Assembly (NCBI RefSeq): GCF_004217045.1
Contig: NZ_SGXM01000001.1
Coordinates: 1,798,001 to 1,862,000, forward strand
Source: Cupriavidus agavae
GTDB lineage: Bacteria > Pseudomonadota > Gammaproteobacteria > Burkholderiales > Burkholderiaceae
Direction of reading: 5' to 3'
Length of the DNA stretch: 64,000 nt
In this document: positions 26,190-34,319 of the stretch, piece after piece
Layout: each line of letters starts with the position of its first letter
Position numbering within the stretch: the first letter of the stretch is position 1
Made by a program: the position numbers and the translations under genes
The notes under the pieces: model-generated
Seen by the model: the letters and a program-made list of their open reading frames with translations, nothing else
What the model was told of the DNA's origin: nothing
Databases searched by the model: none

Positions 26190-26260
26190 TTACCTCTTAT
26201 GCAGGTAACCACATAATAGCTGTAAATCAGGTAAATGCAAATTACGCGTATAACAGGTAA
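26190..26260 (-). promoter_or_regulatory. hipBA operator region with phased CAGGTAA elements
   Basis: Three identical CAGGTAA heptamers start at 26202, 26228 and 26254, exactly 26 bp apart. The first forms an inverted repeat with TTACCT (26190-26195) across a 7-base spacer. A TACGCGTA palindrome lies at 26243-26250. The region is AT-rich and lies immediately upstream of hipB, as expected for autorepression by HipB/HipAB. Confidence 0.55.
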
Positions 26261-26274
26261 TCAAGCTCCAGGCG

Positions 26275-26300
26275 AAAAAAGGCCGTCCACTGGGGACGGC
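26275..26300 (-). terminator. Rho-independent terminator after the cytochrome c genes
   Basis: On the minus strand, GCCGTCC/GGACGGC arms (26282-26288 and 26294-26300) form a hairpin followed by six T residues (complement of 26275-26280). It lies 30 bases after the stop codon of the second cytochrome gene. Confidence 0.8.
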
Positions 26301-26329
26301 GCTTCCGGTCAGCAACTCAGACCGCTGAC

Positions 26330-26728
26330 CTACTTCTTCACCACCAGATCGCCCTTCAGCGAGCCGATATAGGCGGCCATGTTCTGCAACTCCGCCTTGG
26401 TGAACGGGCGCGGTTTGCCGCTCTTGTCCGTCACGGCGGGGTTGCTGTTCATCTGGCCGGCCATGATGGCGTTGGTGCGGCCCACGATCGGGTTGCCGCT
26501 GGTCTGGTAGGCCGACATGGCGTGGTAGAGGTAGTCCGGATGCTGGCCGGCCAGCTTGGGGTAGTCCGGCGAGATCGGGGCGTTCATGTCCTTGCCGTGG
26601 CAGGCCACGCAGCCGCCCTTGTCGACCAGCGCCTTGCCGGCGGCGATATCGGCGGCCTGGGCCGGCAGCGCGGCAAACCCGAGTACGGCCGCGCCCAGCG
26701 CGTACGAAACTGCTTTCAGCGTCTTCAT
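26330..26728 (-). CDS. Small periplasmic cytochrome c (class I)
   Basis: This 132-residue protein has a signal peptide (about 1-25, cleaved after AQA) and one heme-binding CxxCH site, CVACH, at residues 40-44. The segment AIMAGQMNSNP probably supplies the axial methionine. It resembles small cytochromes c553/c4-half proteins that pass electrons to terminal oxidases. The sister gene lies 12 bp upstream on the same strand, so the two are one operon, perhaps equivalent to a split diheme cytochrome c4. A terminator follows. Confidence 0.88.
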   Translation of the reverse strand: MKTLKAVSYALGAAVLGFAALPAQAADIAAGKALVDKGGCVACHGKDMNAPISPDYPKLAGQHPDYLYHAMSAYQTSGNPIVGRTNAIMAGQMNSNPAVTDKSGKPRPFTKAELQNMAAYIGSLKGDLVVKK

Positions 26729-26740
26729 GATGGCGGGTTC

Positions 26741-27085
26741 CTACTTGAGCGTGTTGTTCTTGGTATCGGACTTCTGCTGCGAGTAGTAGGCAGCCAGCGC
26801 GGTGATGTCCTTGTCCGTCAGGCTCGCGGCAATCGCATGCATGGTGGGGTGCTTGCGGTCGCCCTTCTGGTAGCCCTTGAGCGCGTTCTCGATGTATTTG
26901 GCGCTCTGGCCGCCGAGCAGCGGCACCTGGTAGGTCTCCGGGAACGATGCTCGGTAGCCGGGAATGCCATGGCAGCCGATACACATGGCCACCTTGTCGC
27001 GGGCGGTGTCGACACTGCCCTTGTCCTGGGCATGCGCAGCCGTTGCGGCCGCGCCCAACACCACCATCGTGAGGAGCTTTTTCAT
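26741..27085 (-). CDS. Small periplasmic cytochrome c (class I)
   Basis: This 114-residue protein has a short signal peptide (1-19, AAHA-QD) and a single CIGCH heme site (Cys35, Cys38, His39). The likely axial methionine is in HPTMHAIA (Met82). The segment KYIENALKGYQKGDRKHPTM is typical of cytochrome c4/c553 domains. It precedes the other cytochrome gene by 12 bp. The start at 27085 is chosen for its signal peptide; the longer open frame upstream is not protein-like. No strong ribosome site is visible. Confidence 0.88.
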   Translation of the reverse strand: MKKLLTMVVLGAAATAAHAQDKGSVDTARDKVAMCIGCHGIPGYRASFPETYQVPLLGGQSAKYIENALKGYQKGDRKHPTMHAIAASLTDKDITALAAYYSQQKSDTKNNTLK

Positions 27086-27589
27086 TGTCGTAGCAGATAG
27101 GGAAGTGTTAAACCGCGTGTGACCTGCCCCTTGCCGGGACGCCAGACGGAATGCGGGATGGGGACGTGAAGCGGTTCGCCGGAAATCGGCCGAGGTCGTC
27201 GGCCAGACAGGGCGCAGCCGGGCGTGATGCTGATGTGCCGCGGTGCTCAGACACCATTCTTGCAACCATCTCGCGCTGTTGCCGCCTCCCGATGCTCCGC
27301 CATGTCTCGGGTGGCGGAACTGCCGGGCTTGAGGAGGGTATTGACTTTGGGGGCGCGTCAAACCGGCGCATTGTACCGCAGCGTGCACGCGCTGGTCCAC
27401 GCCGTGCGCCTTCGGGTGTGCCCCACTGAACACGAACGCCGATCTGCTCTTATACTGGCCCATTCCGGCCGGATTTCCGATTGTCCGCGCGGTTTGTCGG
27501 CCGGGCCGGTTGCCGTTTCAGAAGTGCCGTTCCCAATTGTCCGCCGACCGGCCTGCCAGGCAGGCCGGCGCGCTACACCAGGTTGCTCA
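27086..27589. other. Gene-free 504-bp spacer between divergent cytochrome and MoxR genes
   Basis: No convincing ORF is present. The spacer must hold promoters for both directions. A TATACT box (27451-27456) is a possible -10 for the MoxR gene, but no good -35 is visible. A stem-loop lies at 27548-27568. I recognise no riboswitch. Confidence 0.5.
27548..27568 (+). repeat. Perfect 21-base palindromic hairpin in the MoxR leader
   Basis: CCGGCCTGCC (27548-27557), one central A, then GGCAGGCCGG (27559-27568). It ends 21 bases before the ATG of the MoxR-type gene, so it would be part of the 5' UTR and could be an operator or an RNA hairpin. Confidence 0.5.
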
Positions 27590-28468
27590 ATGTCCACCAA
27601 CGCCAACGCCAATCCGTCCCAGCAGGTCAAGTTCGAAGGTAGTGCCCAGTACGTTGCCACCGACGACCTGAAGCTGGCCGTCAACGCCGCGCGCACGCTG
27701 CAGCGTCCGCTGCTGATCAAGGGCGAGCCCGGCACCGGCAAGACCATGCTGGCCGAGGAAGTGGCCGCCGCGCTGGGCATGCCGCTGCTGCAGTGGCATA
27801 TCAAGTCAACCACCAAGGCGCAGCAGGGCCTGTACGAGTACGACGCCGTGTCGCGCCTGCGCGACTCGCAGCTGGGCGACGACCGCGTGCACGACATCCG
27901 CAACTACATCGTCAAGGGCGTGCTGTGGCAGGCGTTCGAGGCCGACGAGCCCGTGGTGCTGCTGATCGACGAGATCGACAAGGCCGACATCGAATTCCCG
28001 AACGACCTGCTGCGCGAACTGGACCGCATGGAGTTCTACGTCTACGAGACGCGCGAACTGGTCAAGGCGCGCCACCGCCCGCTGGTCATCATCACGTCGA
28101 ACAACGAGAAGGAACTGCCGGACGCGTTCCTGCGCCGCTGCTTCTTCCACTACATCAAGTTCCCGGACGCCGAGACGATGCAGCGCATCGTCGACGTGCA
28201 CTACCCCGGCATCAAGCGCGAACTGGTGGCTGCCGCGATGGAATCGTTCTACGAGATGCGCAACCTGCCGGGCCTGAAGAAGAAGCCGAGCACGTCCGAA
28301 CTGATCGACTGGCTCAAGCTGCTGATGGCCGAGGACATTCCGGCCGAGGCGCTGCGCAGCCCCGACCGCAAGGCCGCCATCCCGCCGCTGCACGGCGCGC
28401 TGCTCAAGAACGAGCAGGACGTGCACCTGTTCGAGCGCCTGGTGTTCATGAACCGCGCCAACCGCTGA
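27590..28468 (+). CDS. MoxR-family AAA+ ATPase
   Basis: MoxR ATPases act as chaperones, usually with a VWA-domain partner, in metal-cofactor insertion or complex assembly. The 292-residue protein has Walker A GEPGTGKT (residues 45-52), Walker B VVLLIDEIDKAD (about 122-133), sensor 1 LVIITSNNEKELPDAFLRRC, and the C-terminal lid. A VWA-domain protein is encoded 660 bp downstream on the same strand, with an acetyltransferase between them. The start at 27590 (MSTNANANPS) matches the family N-terminus; the frame is open upstream without similarity. Confidence 0.9.
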   Translation: MSTNANANPSQQVKFEGSAQYVATDDLKLAVNAARTLQRPLLIKGEPGTGKTMLAEEVAAALGMPLLQWHIKSTTKAQQGLYEYDAVSRLRDSQLGDDRVHDIRNYIVKGVLWQAFEADEPVVLLIDEIDKADIEFPNDLLRELDRMEFYVYETRELVKARHRPLVIITSNNEKELPDAFLRRCFFHYIKFPDAETMQRIVDVHYPGIKRELVAAAMESFYEMRNLPGLKKKPSTSELIDWLKLLMAEDIPAEALRSPDRKAAIPPLHGALLKNEQDVHLFERLVFMNRANR

Positions 28469-28508
28469 ACGACCGCCACACTTCAAGCGAAGATTTAAGC
28501 GAATTACG

Positions 28509-29102
28509 ATGACGAAGTTTGTCCAGCCCGTCACGCTGACCGGGCAACACGCCACGCTGGCCCCGCTGTCGCGGGACCACGCCGCCGGGCTGCGCGAAGC
28601 CGCCGCCGATGGCGAACTGCATCGGCTCTGGTACACATCGGTGCCAACGCCCGAGGGGGTCGAGGCCGAGATCGAGCGCCGCCTGGGGCTGCAGGACCAG
28701 GATTCGATGCAGCCGTTCACGGTGCTCGACGCCGGGGGCCGCGTGGCCGGCATGACCACCTACATGAATATCGACGGCAAGAACCGTCGCGTGGAAATCG
28801 GCTCCACCTGGTACGCAAAGCGCGTGCAACGCACGGCGCTGAACACCGAGTGCAAGCTGATGCTGCTGCGCCACGCATTCGAATCGCTCGACTGCATCGC
28901 CGTGGAATTCCGCACGCACTGGATGAACCACCAGAGCCGCACGGCCATCGCCCGGCTTGGCGCCAAGCAGGACGGCGTGCTGCGCAGCCACCTGCGCATG
29001 CCCGACGGATCATTGCGGGACACGGTGGTCTTTTCCATCATCGCCAGCGAATGGCCCACGGTGCGCGCCCACCTGCAATACCAGCTCGAGCGTCCGCGCT
29101 GA
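28509..29102 (+). CDS. GNAT-family N-acetyltransferase (RimJ/RimL-like)
   Basis: This 197-residue protein fits the RimJ/RimL branch of GNAT acetyltransferases. It shows LTGQHATLAPLSRDHAAGLR at the N-terminus, a central TYMNIDGKNRRVEIGSTWY strand, and the acetyl-CoA-binding helix region near VQRTALNTECKLMLLRHAFE, then NHQSRTAIARLGAKQDGVLR. Its substrate is unknown. It lies 40 bp after the MoxR gene and 24 bp before the VWA gene, so it is probably part of the same operon. Its position inside a MoxR-VWA pair is unusual. Confidence 0.85.
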   Translation: MTKFVQPVTLTGQHATLAPLSRDHAAGLREAAADGELHRLWYTSVPTPEGVEAEIERRLGLQDQDSMQPFTVLDAGGRVAGMTTYMNIDGKNRRVEIGSTWYAKRVQRTALNTECKLMLLRHAFESLDCIAVEFRTHWMNHQSRTAIARLGAKQDGVLRSHLRMPDGSLRDTVVFSIIASEWPTVRAHLQYQLERPR

Positions 29103-29126
29103 TCGCCCGCCGGGCCGGAGACACCC

Positions 29127-30302
29127 ATGCTGATCGACTTCTTCTTCTCGCTGCGCCACGCCAAGCTGCCGGTATCGGTCAAGGAATACCTGACGATGCT
29201 CGAAGCGCTGCGCGCCCAGGTGATCGCGCCATCGATCGACGAGTTCTATTACCTGTCGCGCATGACGCTGGTCAAGGACGAAAAGCACTTCGACAAGTTC
29301 GACCAGACCTTCGCGGCCTACTTCAAGGGCGTGGAGAGCCTGGTGGACTGGAAAAGCGACATCCCGCTGGACTGGCTCCAGAAGACGCTGGAGCGCGAGC
29401 TGTCCGCCGAGGACAAGGCGAAGATCGAGGCCATGGGCGGCCTGGACAAGCTCATGGAGCGCCTGAAGCAACTGCTGGAAGAGCAGAAGGAGAAGCACGA
29501 GGGCGGCAGCAAGTGGATCGGCACCGGCGGGACATCGCCGTTTGGCCACGGCGGGTACAACCCCGAGGGCATCCGCATCGGCGGGCCGTCGAAGGGCAAC
29601 CGCACCGCGATCAAGGTCTGGGAGGCGCGCGCCTACAAGGACTATGACGACCAGGTGGAACTGGGCACGCGCAACATCAAGGTGGCGCTGCGCCGCCTGC
29701 GCCGGTTCGCGCGCGAGGGTGCCGACACCGAACTCGACCTCGACGACACGATCCACTCCACGGCGGCCAACGCCGGCATGCTCGACATCAAGCTGCGGCC
29801 CGAGCGCCACAACAAGGTCAAGGTGCTGATGCTGATGGACGTGGGCGGCTCGATGGACGACCACATCAAGCGCGTGGAGGAACTGTTCTCGGCCACCAAG
29901 ACCGAGTTCAAGCACCTGGAGTACTACTACTTCCACAACTGCCTGTACGACTACGTCTGGAAGAACAACCGCCGCCGCCACGCCGAGAAGATCGCCACGT
30001 GGGACTTGATGCACAAGTACACGCCGGACTACAAGGTGATCTTCGTCGGCGACGCGACGATGAGCCCGTACGAGATCCTGCAGCCGGGCGGCTCGGTGGA
30101 ATACAACAACCCGGAAGCGGGCGCGGTCTGGCTCAACCGGATGATCGAGCAGTTTCCGCGCTTCGTCTGGCTCAATCCCGAGCCGGAGGGGCTCTGGCAG
30201 TACCGGCAGTCGATCACGGTGATCAACCAGATCATGAAGAACCGGATGTATCCGGTGACGCTGGCGGGGCTGGAAGAAGCGATGAAGGTGCTGTCGAAAT
30301 AA
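29127..30302 (+). CDS. VWA-domain protein (CoxE-like), MoxR partner
   Basis: This 391-residue protein belongs to the CoxE-like VWA group that pairs with MoxR ATPases. The N-terminal half is helical, with a Glu/Lys-rich probable coiled coil at about 92-125 and a Gly-rich loop (GGSKWIGTGGTSPFGHGG). The C-terminal half is the VWA domain, whose metal site is DVGGS (residues 238-242), a variant of the canonical DxSxS. The start is supported by GGAG about 8 bases upstream. The gene ends 28 bp before the convergent LysR gene; no terminator hairpin was seen. Confidence 0.85.
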   Translation: MLIDFFFSLRHAKLPVSVKEYLTMLEALRAQVIAPSIDEFYYLSRMTLVKDEKHFDKFDQTFAAYFKGVESLVDWKSDIPLDWLQKTLERELSAEDKAKIEAMGGLDKLMERLKQLLEEQKEKHEGGSKWIGTGGTSPFGHGGYNPEGIRIGGPSKGNRTAIKVWEARAYKDYDDQVELGTRNIKVALRRLRRFAREGADTELDLDDTIHSTAANAGMLDIKLRPERHNKVKVLMLMDVGGSMDDHIKRVEELFSATKTEFKHLEYYYFHNCLYDYVWKNNRRRHAEKIATWDLMHKYTPDYKVIFVGDATMSPYEILQPGGSVEYNNPEAGAVWLNRMIEQFPRFVWLNPEPEGLWQYRQSITVINQIMKNRMYPVTLAGLEEAMKVLSK

Positions 30303-30330
30303 GGTTTCTACGATGCGCGTGGGGTGTGCT

Positions 30331-31233
30331 TCAGACCACGACATCGACCCCTTCCATGACCCACTGCCGGAACGTCTGCAGCGCCGGCAGATGGGCCTTC
30401 TGCTCCGGGTAGCACAGGTAATAGCCCTTTCTGGCCAGCACCCGCGCCGGATGCGCGACGATCAGCGTGCCGGTGGCCAATTCCTCCTCGATCAGGCAGC
30501 GCGGGATCAGCGCGATGCCGAGCCCCGACACCGCCGCCTGCGTCAGCAGCGTGAACTGGTCGAAGCGCGCGCCAGCCCAGGCCTCGCGCGTGGAAATGCC
30601 GAGCGCCGCAAGCCAGTCCGGCCACGCTTCGGGCACCGTCGTGTGGTGCAGCAGCGGATAGCGCAGCAGCGATCCTGGCGTTTTTGCGATGCCGTCGGGT
30701 TCGTGCACCAGCAGTCCGGGGCGGCAGACCGGCAGCACTTCCCTTCCCGTCATGTAGTCGGCCTGGGTGCCGGGCCAGACGCCGTCGCCGAAGCGGATCG
30801 CCGCGTCCAGATCGGGCTGCGAAAAATCGTAGCCCTGCGCGTGCGGCACGAATTCCAGCGTGACTTCGGGATAGCGGGCGAAGAACTGCGGCAGGCGCGG
30901 AATCAGCCATTTGGCGCCGAGCGTCGGCATGCTGGCGATGTGAAGAATGCCCCCACGGCCCTGCCGCGCGATCAGTTCCACGCTGGCTGATTCGATCGTG
31001 TCGAGGCTTGGCCCGATCCGCTCCAGATAGCGCGCCCCGGCCTGCGTCAGCAGCAGCCGCTGGCGCACCCGTTCGAACAGTTCGACGCCCAGAAACGCTT
31101 CCAGGCTTCGAACCTGTTTGCTGACCGCGCCCTGCGTCACGTGCAATTCGCGCGCCGCCACCGTGAAACTGCTGTGCCGCGCGGCGGCCTCGAAAGCCAC
31201 CAATTCGGTCATCGACGGGCATAAGCGCCGCAT
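30331..31233 (-). CDS. LysR-family transcriptional regulator (GcvA-like)
   Basis: This 300-residue regulator has an N-terminal winged helix (AFEAAARHSSFTVAARELHV, then TQGAVSKQVRSLEAFLGVEL) and a periplasmic-binding-like effector domain (HIASMPTLGAKWLIPRLPQF). This pattern is typical of the GcvA/AmpR-like branch. I choose the ATG at 31233 because GAGGTGG lies 5-6 bases upstream, and because an in-frame ATG at 31251 lies inside the candidate LysR box (31248-31270). It is divergent from a Bug-type binding protein and an N-formylglutamate amidohydrolase, which are its likely targets. Confidence 0.88.
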   Translation of the reverse strand: MRRLCPSMTELVAFEAAARHSSFTVAARELHVTQGAVSKQVRSLEAFLGVELFERVRQRLLLTQAGARYLERIGPSLDTIESASVELIARQGRGGILHIASMPTLGAKWLIPRLPQFFARYPEVTLEFVPHAQGYDFSQPDLDAAIRFGDGVWPGTQADYMTGREVLPVCRPGLLVHEPDGIAKTPGSLLRYPLLHHTTVPEAWPDWLAALGISTREAWAGARFDQFTLLTQAAVSGLGIALIPRCLIEEELATGTLIVAHPARVLARKGYYLCYPEQKAHLPALQTFRQWVMEGVDVVV

Positions 31234-31247
31234 GAGCCACCTCACAT

Positions 31248-31270
31248 CCATTTACTTCGATACCAAATGG
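31248..31270. promoter_or_regulatory. LysR-type operator between divergent LysR and Bug genes
   Basis: CCATTT (31248-31253) and AAATGG (31265-31270) form a perfect inverted repeat with an 11-base spacer, the classic T-N11-A layout of LysR boxes. It lies 15 bases upstream of the chosen LysR start and about 150 bp before the Bug gene. Confidence 0.6.
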
Positions 31271-31423
31271 AATGATCGAGGGATTTTATTTCGTTTGCAA
31301 GGGTCAGGTGTTGGCGCGCAGAATCGACCGGCGACGGGGAACACAGATTTCCTGCGATTTCGCCGAGGCCCCTCAGGCCCCTCAGAGGCCGATTGTCTTC
31401 TCTCTTTCAACGGAATCCCTTCG

Positions 31424-32410
31424 ATGCAACGCCGTCCCCTGCTGAAAGTCCTTGCCGCCGCCACCGCCTTCGCCGCCGCCGGCATGACCCTGCCCGCCTT
31501 CGCGCAGGGCACCTATCCGAGCAAGCCGATCACGCTCGTCGTGCCGTTCCCGGCCGGCGGCACCACCGATATCGTGGCGCGCATCGTGGCCGACAAGCTG
31601 GGCCAGCAACTGGGCCAGGCCGTGGTGGTGGACAACCGCGGCGGCGCCGGCGGCAGCATCGGCACCGGCTTCCTGGCCAAGGCGGCCCCGGACGGCTACA
31701 CGCTGGGCATTGCCACCGCGTCGACGCACGGCATCAACCCGGCCGTCTACCCGCGCCTGCAATACGACGCCACCAAGGATTTCACGACCATCACGAACCT
31801 GGCCTCGGTGCCGAACGTGATGAGCATCAACCCGGCGGTCAAGGCCACGGACATGAAGTCGTTCATCGCGCTGGCCAAGTCCGAGCCGAACAAGCTGGCC
31901 TACGGCTCGGCCGGCAACGGCAGCGTGTCGCACATGATGGGCGAGCTGTTCAAGATGAGCAGCAAGACCGAACTGCTGCACGTGCCGTACAAGGGCGTGG
32001 GCCCGGCGCTGAACGACGCACTGGCCGGCCAGGTGCAGATCCTGTTCGACAACCTGCCCTCGTCGCTGCCGTTCATCGAAGGCGGCAAGCTGCGCGCGCT
32101 GGCCGTGGCGGCGCCCAAGCGCGTGGCGGCCCTGCCGAACGTGCCGACCTTCGCCGAACTGGGCCTGCCCGAAGTGAACGACGCCGCGTGGTTCGGCCTG
32201 ATCGCCCCGGCCAAGCTGCCCGCCGATATCCAGGCGAAGCTGAACGCCGCCGCCATCAAGGTACTGGCCATGCCGGAAGTCAAGGCCAAGCTCGAAAAGC
32301 TGGGCGCCACCCCGGTGGGCGACACGCCGCAGCACTTTGCGCAGCAGATCGCCACCGAAGTGGCCAAGAACAAGAAGGTGGCGGCCGCCGCCAAGATCTC
32401 GCTGGACTAA
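31424..32410 (+). CDS. Bug/TctC-family periplasmic solute-binding protein
   Basis: This 328-residue Bug-type binding protein has a signal peptide (1-24, ending AFA-QG). The mature domain shows the family hallmarks YPSKPITLVVPFPAGGTTDI and DNRGGAGGSIGTG, then HVPYKGVGPALNDALAGQVQ. Bug proteins bind small carboxylates or amino acids for tripartite transporters or sensing; they are hugely expanded in Cupriavidus and Bordetella. The ligand is unknown. Its divergent LysR neighbour and the N-formylglutamate amidohydrolase 24 bp downstream suggest an acidic amino-acid derivative. No membrane partners are encoded nearby. Confidence 0.9.
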   Translation: MQRRPLLKVLAAATAFAAAGMTLPAFAQGTYPSKPITLVVPFPAGGTTDIVARIVADKLGQQLGQAVVVDNRGGAGGSIGTGFLAKAAPDGYTLGIATASTHGINPAVYPRLQYDATKDFTTITNLASVPNVMSINPAVKATDMKSFIALAKSEPNKLAYGSAGNGSVSHMMGELFKMSSKTELLHVPYKGVGPALNDALAGQVQILFDNLPSSLPFIEGGKLRALAVAAPKRVAALPNVPTFAELGLPEVNDAAWFGLIAPAKLPADIQAKLNAAAIKVLAMPEVKAKLEKLGATPVGDTPQHFAQQIATEVAKNKKVAAAAKISLD

Positions 32411-32434
32411 TCCGATCCACCACAGGCAGCACGT

Positions 32435-33307
32435 ATGACCGAAGCAGAACGAAAGACCGCGGAAAGCCCGTACTTCCTGCGCATGCCGGAAGGCGAGAGC
32501 GGACCGCTCTTTCTGGATTCACCGCATAGCTGCACCACGTACCCGGCGGATTTCCGCTACGCCGCCGGGCTGCCCCTGCCGCTGCTGCGGCAGGCGGAAG
32601 ACACGTTCGTGGACGCGCTCTACGCCGATGCCCCCGCGCGCGGCATTCCGCTGCTCGAAGCGGGCTGCCCGCGCAGCTACCTCGACGCCAACCGCGGCCT
32701 CGCGGAAATCGACGAGAGCCTGCTCGACGCGCCCTGGCCCGGCCCGAAGCAGGAAACCTCCAAGACCCGCCTCGGCAAGGGGCTGGCCTGGCGGGTGCTG
32801 GACACGGGCGAGGCCATCTACGACCGCAAGCTGACCGTGGCCGAGCTGCAGGCGCGTATCGACACATACTACGTGCCCTACTACGCCCAGTTGCAGCGGC
32901 TGTCTGACCAGGCCGTGGCGCGCCATGGCGTGGCCTTCCACATCAACTGCCACTCGATGCCGAGCGAGGCCGCCAGGTTCGCCACCGAGCATCCGGGCCT
33001 GCAGCATCCGGATTTCGTGGTGGGCGACCGCGACGGCACCACCTGCGACCCGCGCTTCACCGACCGCGTGGAGGGGCTGCTCAAGGAAATGGGCTACGAC
33101 GTGTGGCGCAACCACCCGTACAAGGGCGTGGAAATCGTGCGCGTGGTGGGTCAGCCGCAGGCCAACCGGCACAGCCTGCAGCTTGAAATCAACCGCAAGC
33201 TCTACATGGACGAAGTGGGCCTGACCCGCTCGGCCGGCTTCGACGGGCTCCAGCGCAATCTCAACGCGCTGATGGACGAACTACTACGCTTCGCGCGTAC
33301 GTTCTGA
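32435..33307 (+). CDS. hutG: N-formylglutamate amidohydrolase family protein
   Basis: This 290-residue enzyme matches the N-formylglutamate deformylase (FGase) family, which releases glutamate and formate in histidine degradation. Conserved blocks include FLDSPHSCTTYPADFRY, DTFVDAL, FHINCHSMPS, VVGDRDGTTC and LQLEINRKLYMDE, containing the probable metal ligands His and Glu. No other hut gene is nearby, and the gene is linked to a LysR/Bug pair, so the true substrate may be another N-formyl or N-acyl amino acid. The gene symbol reflects family only. Confidence 0.85.
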   Translation: MTEAERKTAESPYFLRMPEGESGPLFLDSPHSCTTYPADFRYAAGLPLPLLRQAEDTFVDALYADAPARGIPLLEAGCPRSYLDANRGLAEIDESLLDAPWPGPKQETSKTRLGKGLAWRVLDTGEAIYDRKLTVAELQARIDTYYVPYYAQLQRLSDQAVARHGVAFHINCHSMPSEAARFATEHPGLQHPDFVVGDRDGTTCDPRFTDRVEGLLKEMGYDVWRNHPYKGVEIVRVVGQPQANRHSLQLEINRKLYMDEVGLTRSAGFDGLQRNLNALMDELLRFARTF

Positions 33308-33315
33308 CGCGGTCT

Positions 33316-33340
33316 GGCGGACGCTGCAACGGCGTCCGCC
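33316..33340 (+). terminator. Stem-loop after the N-formylglutamate amidohydrolase gene
   Basis: GGCGGACGC (33316-33324) pairs perfectly with GCGTCCGCC (33332-33340) around a 7-base loop, 9 bases after the stop codon. No T-run follows. A second imperfect hairpin (TCCCCGGACAC with GTGTCTCGGGGA, 33342-33374) follows directly. Confidence 0.5.
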
Positions 33341-33555
33341 GTCCCCGGACACGCGCCATGGGTGTCTCGGGGATCGCCTAGTTGTGCAAGAACCGCGATT
33401 TCGATAATGACCGCGTGAAAATCGTCGCCGATCGCTACCAGATGTAAGCAATTAGAACGAAGGGTAACAACATTTGGGAACTCTGCCGGTAGGCTTTCCT
33501 CTATCATGGCAAACCTTCACCAACCCTCCTTGCTTGCCTGAGCAACGACGATCCC

Positions 33556-34293
33556 GTGATCCGACGAATTTCCGAACTGTTCGGCAGCCAGCTTCGCATG
33601 CTGACTGCCGCAGTGGCCGGCGCCATCGCCCTGGCCGGCTGCGCTACCGCGCCGACCGAAGAGGCCGCGCCCGCCGCCCCGACACCCGCCGCCGCCCCGG
33701 CTGCCACCGCTCCCACCCCGCCGGCCGTCAAGCCGCCGCCGGTCGTCAACAAGAATCCGCCTACGACCACGGTCACACTGCCTGACAAGGGCCGCGTGAG
33801 CCTGGCCGAGTACCGCACCCGGATGCGCGAGCAACTGATGAAGTCAGAAAACGCCACCGCACCGGTGGCTGACTGCGCGGCCCATGCGAGCTGGGTCGTG
33901 CCGCGTTCGGCAAATTACGATGCGCTGAAGATTCCGACCGGCGCGCTGGCCACAGGCCAGGCGGTGGAGGAACGTTGGGAAGGCCGCTTCTCGCCCGGCA
34001 AGCAGGCCGTGCCGGTCAGCTCGGTGGTGACGTTCAGCGCCACCGCCCACAAGCGGCGCGGCGAGGCCCAGTGGCAGCCCGTGAAGGTGCGCTGCGGCTA
34101 CAACGACGGCATGATGCTGGCCTACGAACTGCTCGACAGCAACGGCGACACGATCATCGAACCGCCCGCCGCCCCGGCCGTAGCCACCCCGTCGCAGACA
34201 AGGAAGAAGGGCAAGAGCAGCGCGAAGGCGACTTCCTCTGCGAAGAAGTCTTCGGCGAAGTCGACGTCTTCGAAGAGCAAGAAGAAGCAGTAG
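33556..34293 (+). CDS. Hypothetical lipoprotein with lysine/serine-rich C-terminal tail
   Basis: This 245-residue protein has a lipoprotein signal (lipobox LAGC, Cys29) followed by a Pro/Ala linker (residues 30-70). A globular middle (about 75-210, with SLAEYRTRMREQLMKSENAT and KVRCGYNDGMMLAYELLDSN) precedes an extremely basic Lys/Ser/Ala tail (about 216-245, histone-H1-like). The start is GTG at 33556; ATG at 33598 also leaves a lipobox. I recognise no family. Such a tail on an envelope lipoprotein could bind anionic polymers such as LPS, peptidoglycan-linked polymers or DNA, but this is inference. It is monocistronic and faces the M14 peptidase gene. Confidence 0.8.
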   Translation: MIRRISELFGSQLRMLTAAVAGAIALAGCATAPTEEAAPAAPTPAAAPAATAPTPPAVKPPPVVNKNPPTTTVTLPDKGRVSLAEYRTRMREQLMKSENATAPVADCAAHASWVVPRSANYDALKIPTGALATGQAVEERWEGRFSPGKQAVPVSSVVTFSATAHKRRGEAQWQPVKVRCGYNDGMMLAYELLDSNGDTIIEPPAAPAVATPSQTRKKGKSSAKATSSAKKSSAKSTSSKSKKKQ

Positions 34294-34319
34294 GCGCCGC
34301 AACCGGTACCGCTGGCGTA

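Noticed and set aside
27224-27589. Upstream extension of the MoxR-type gene to an ATG at 27224
   Set aside because: The extra 122 residues are Arg/Ala-rich and not family-like, and the hairpin at 27548-27568 lies in this stretch.
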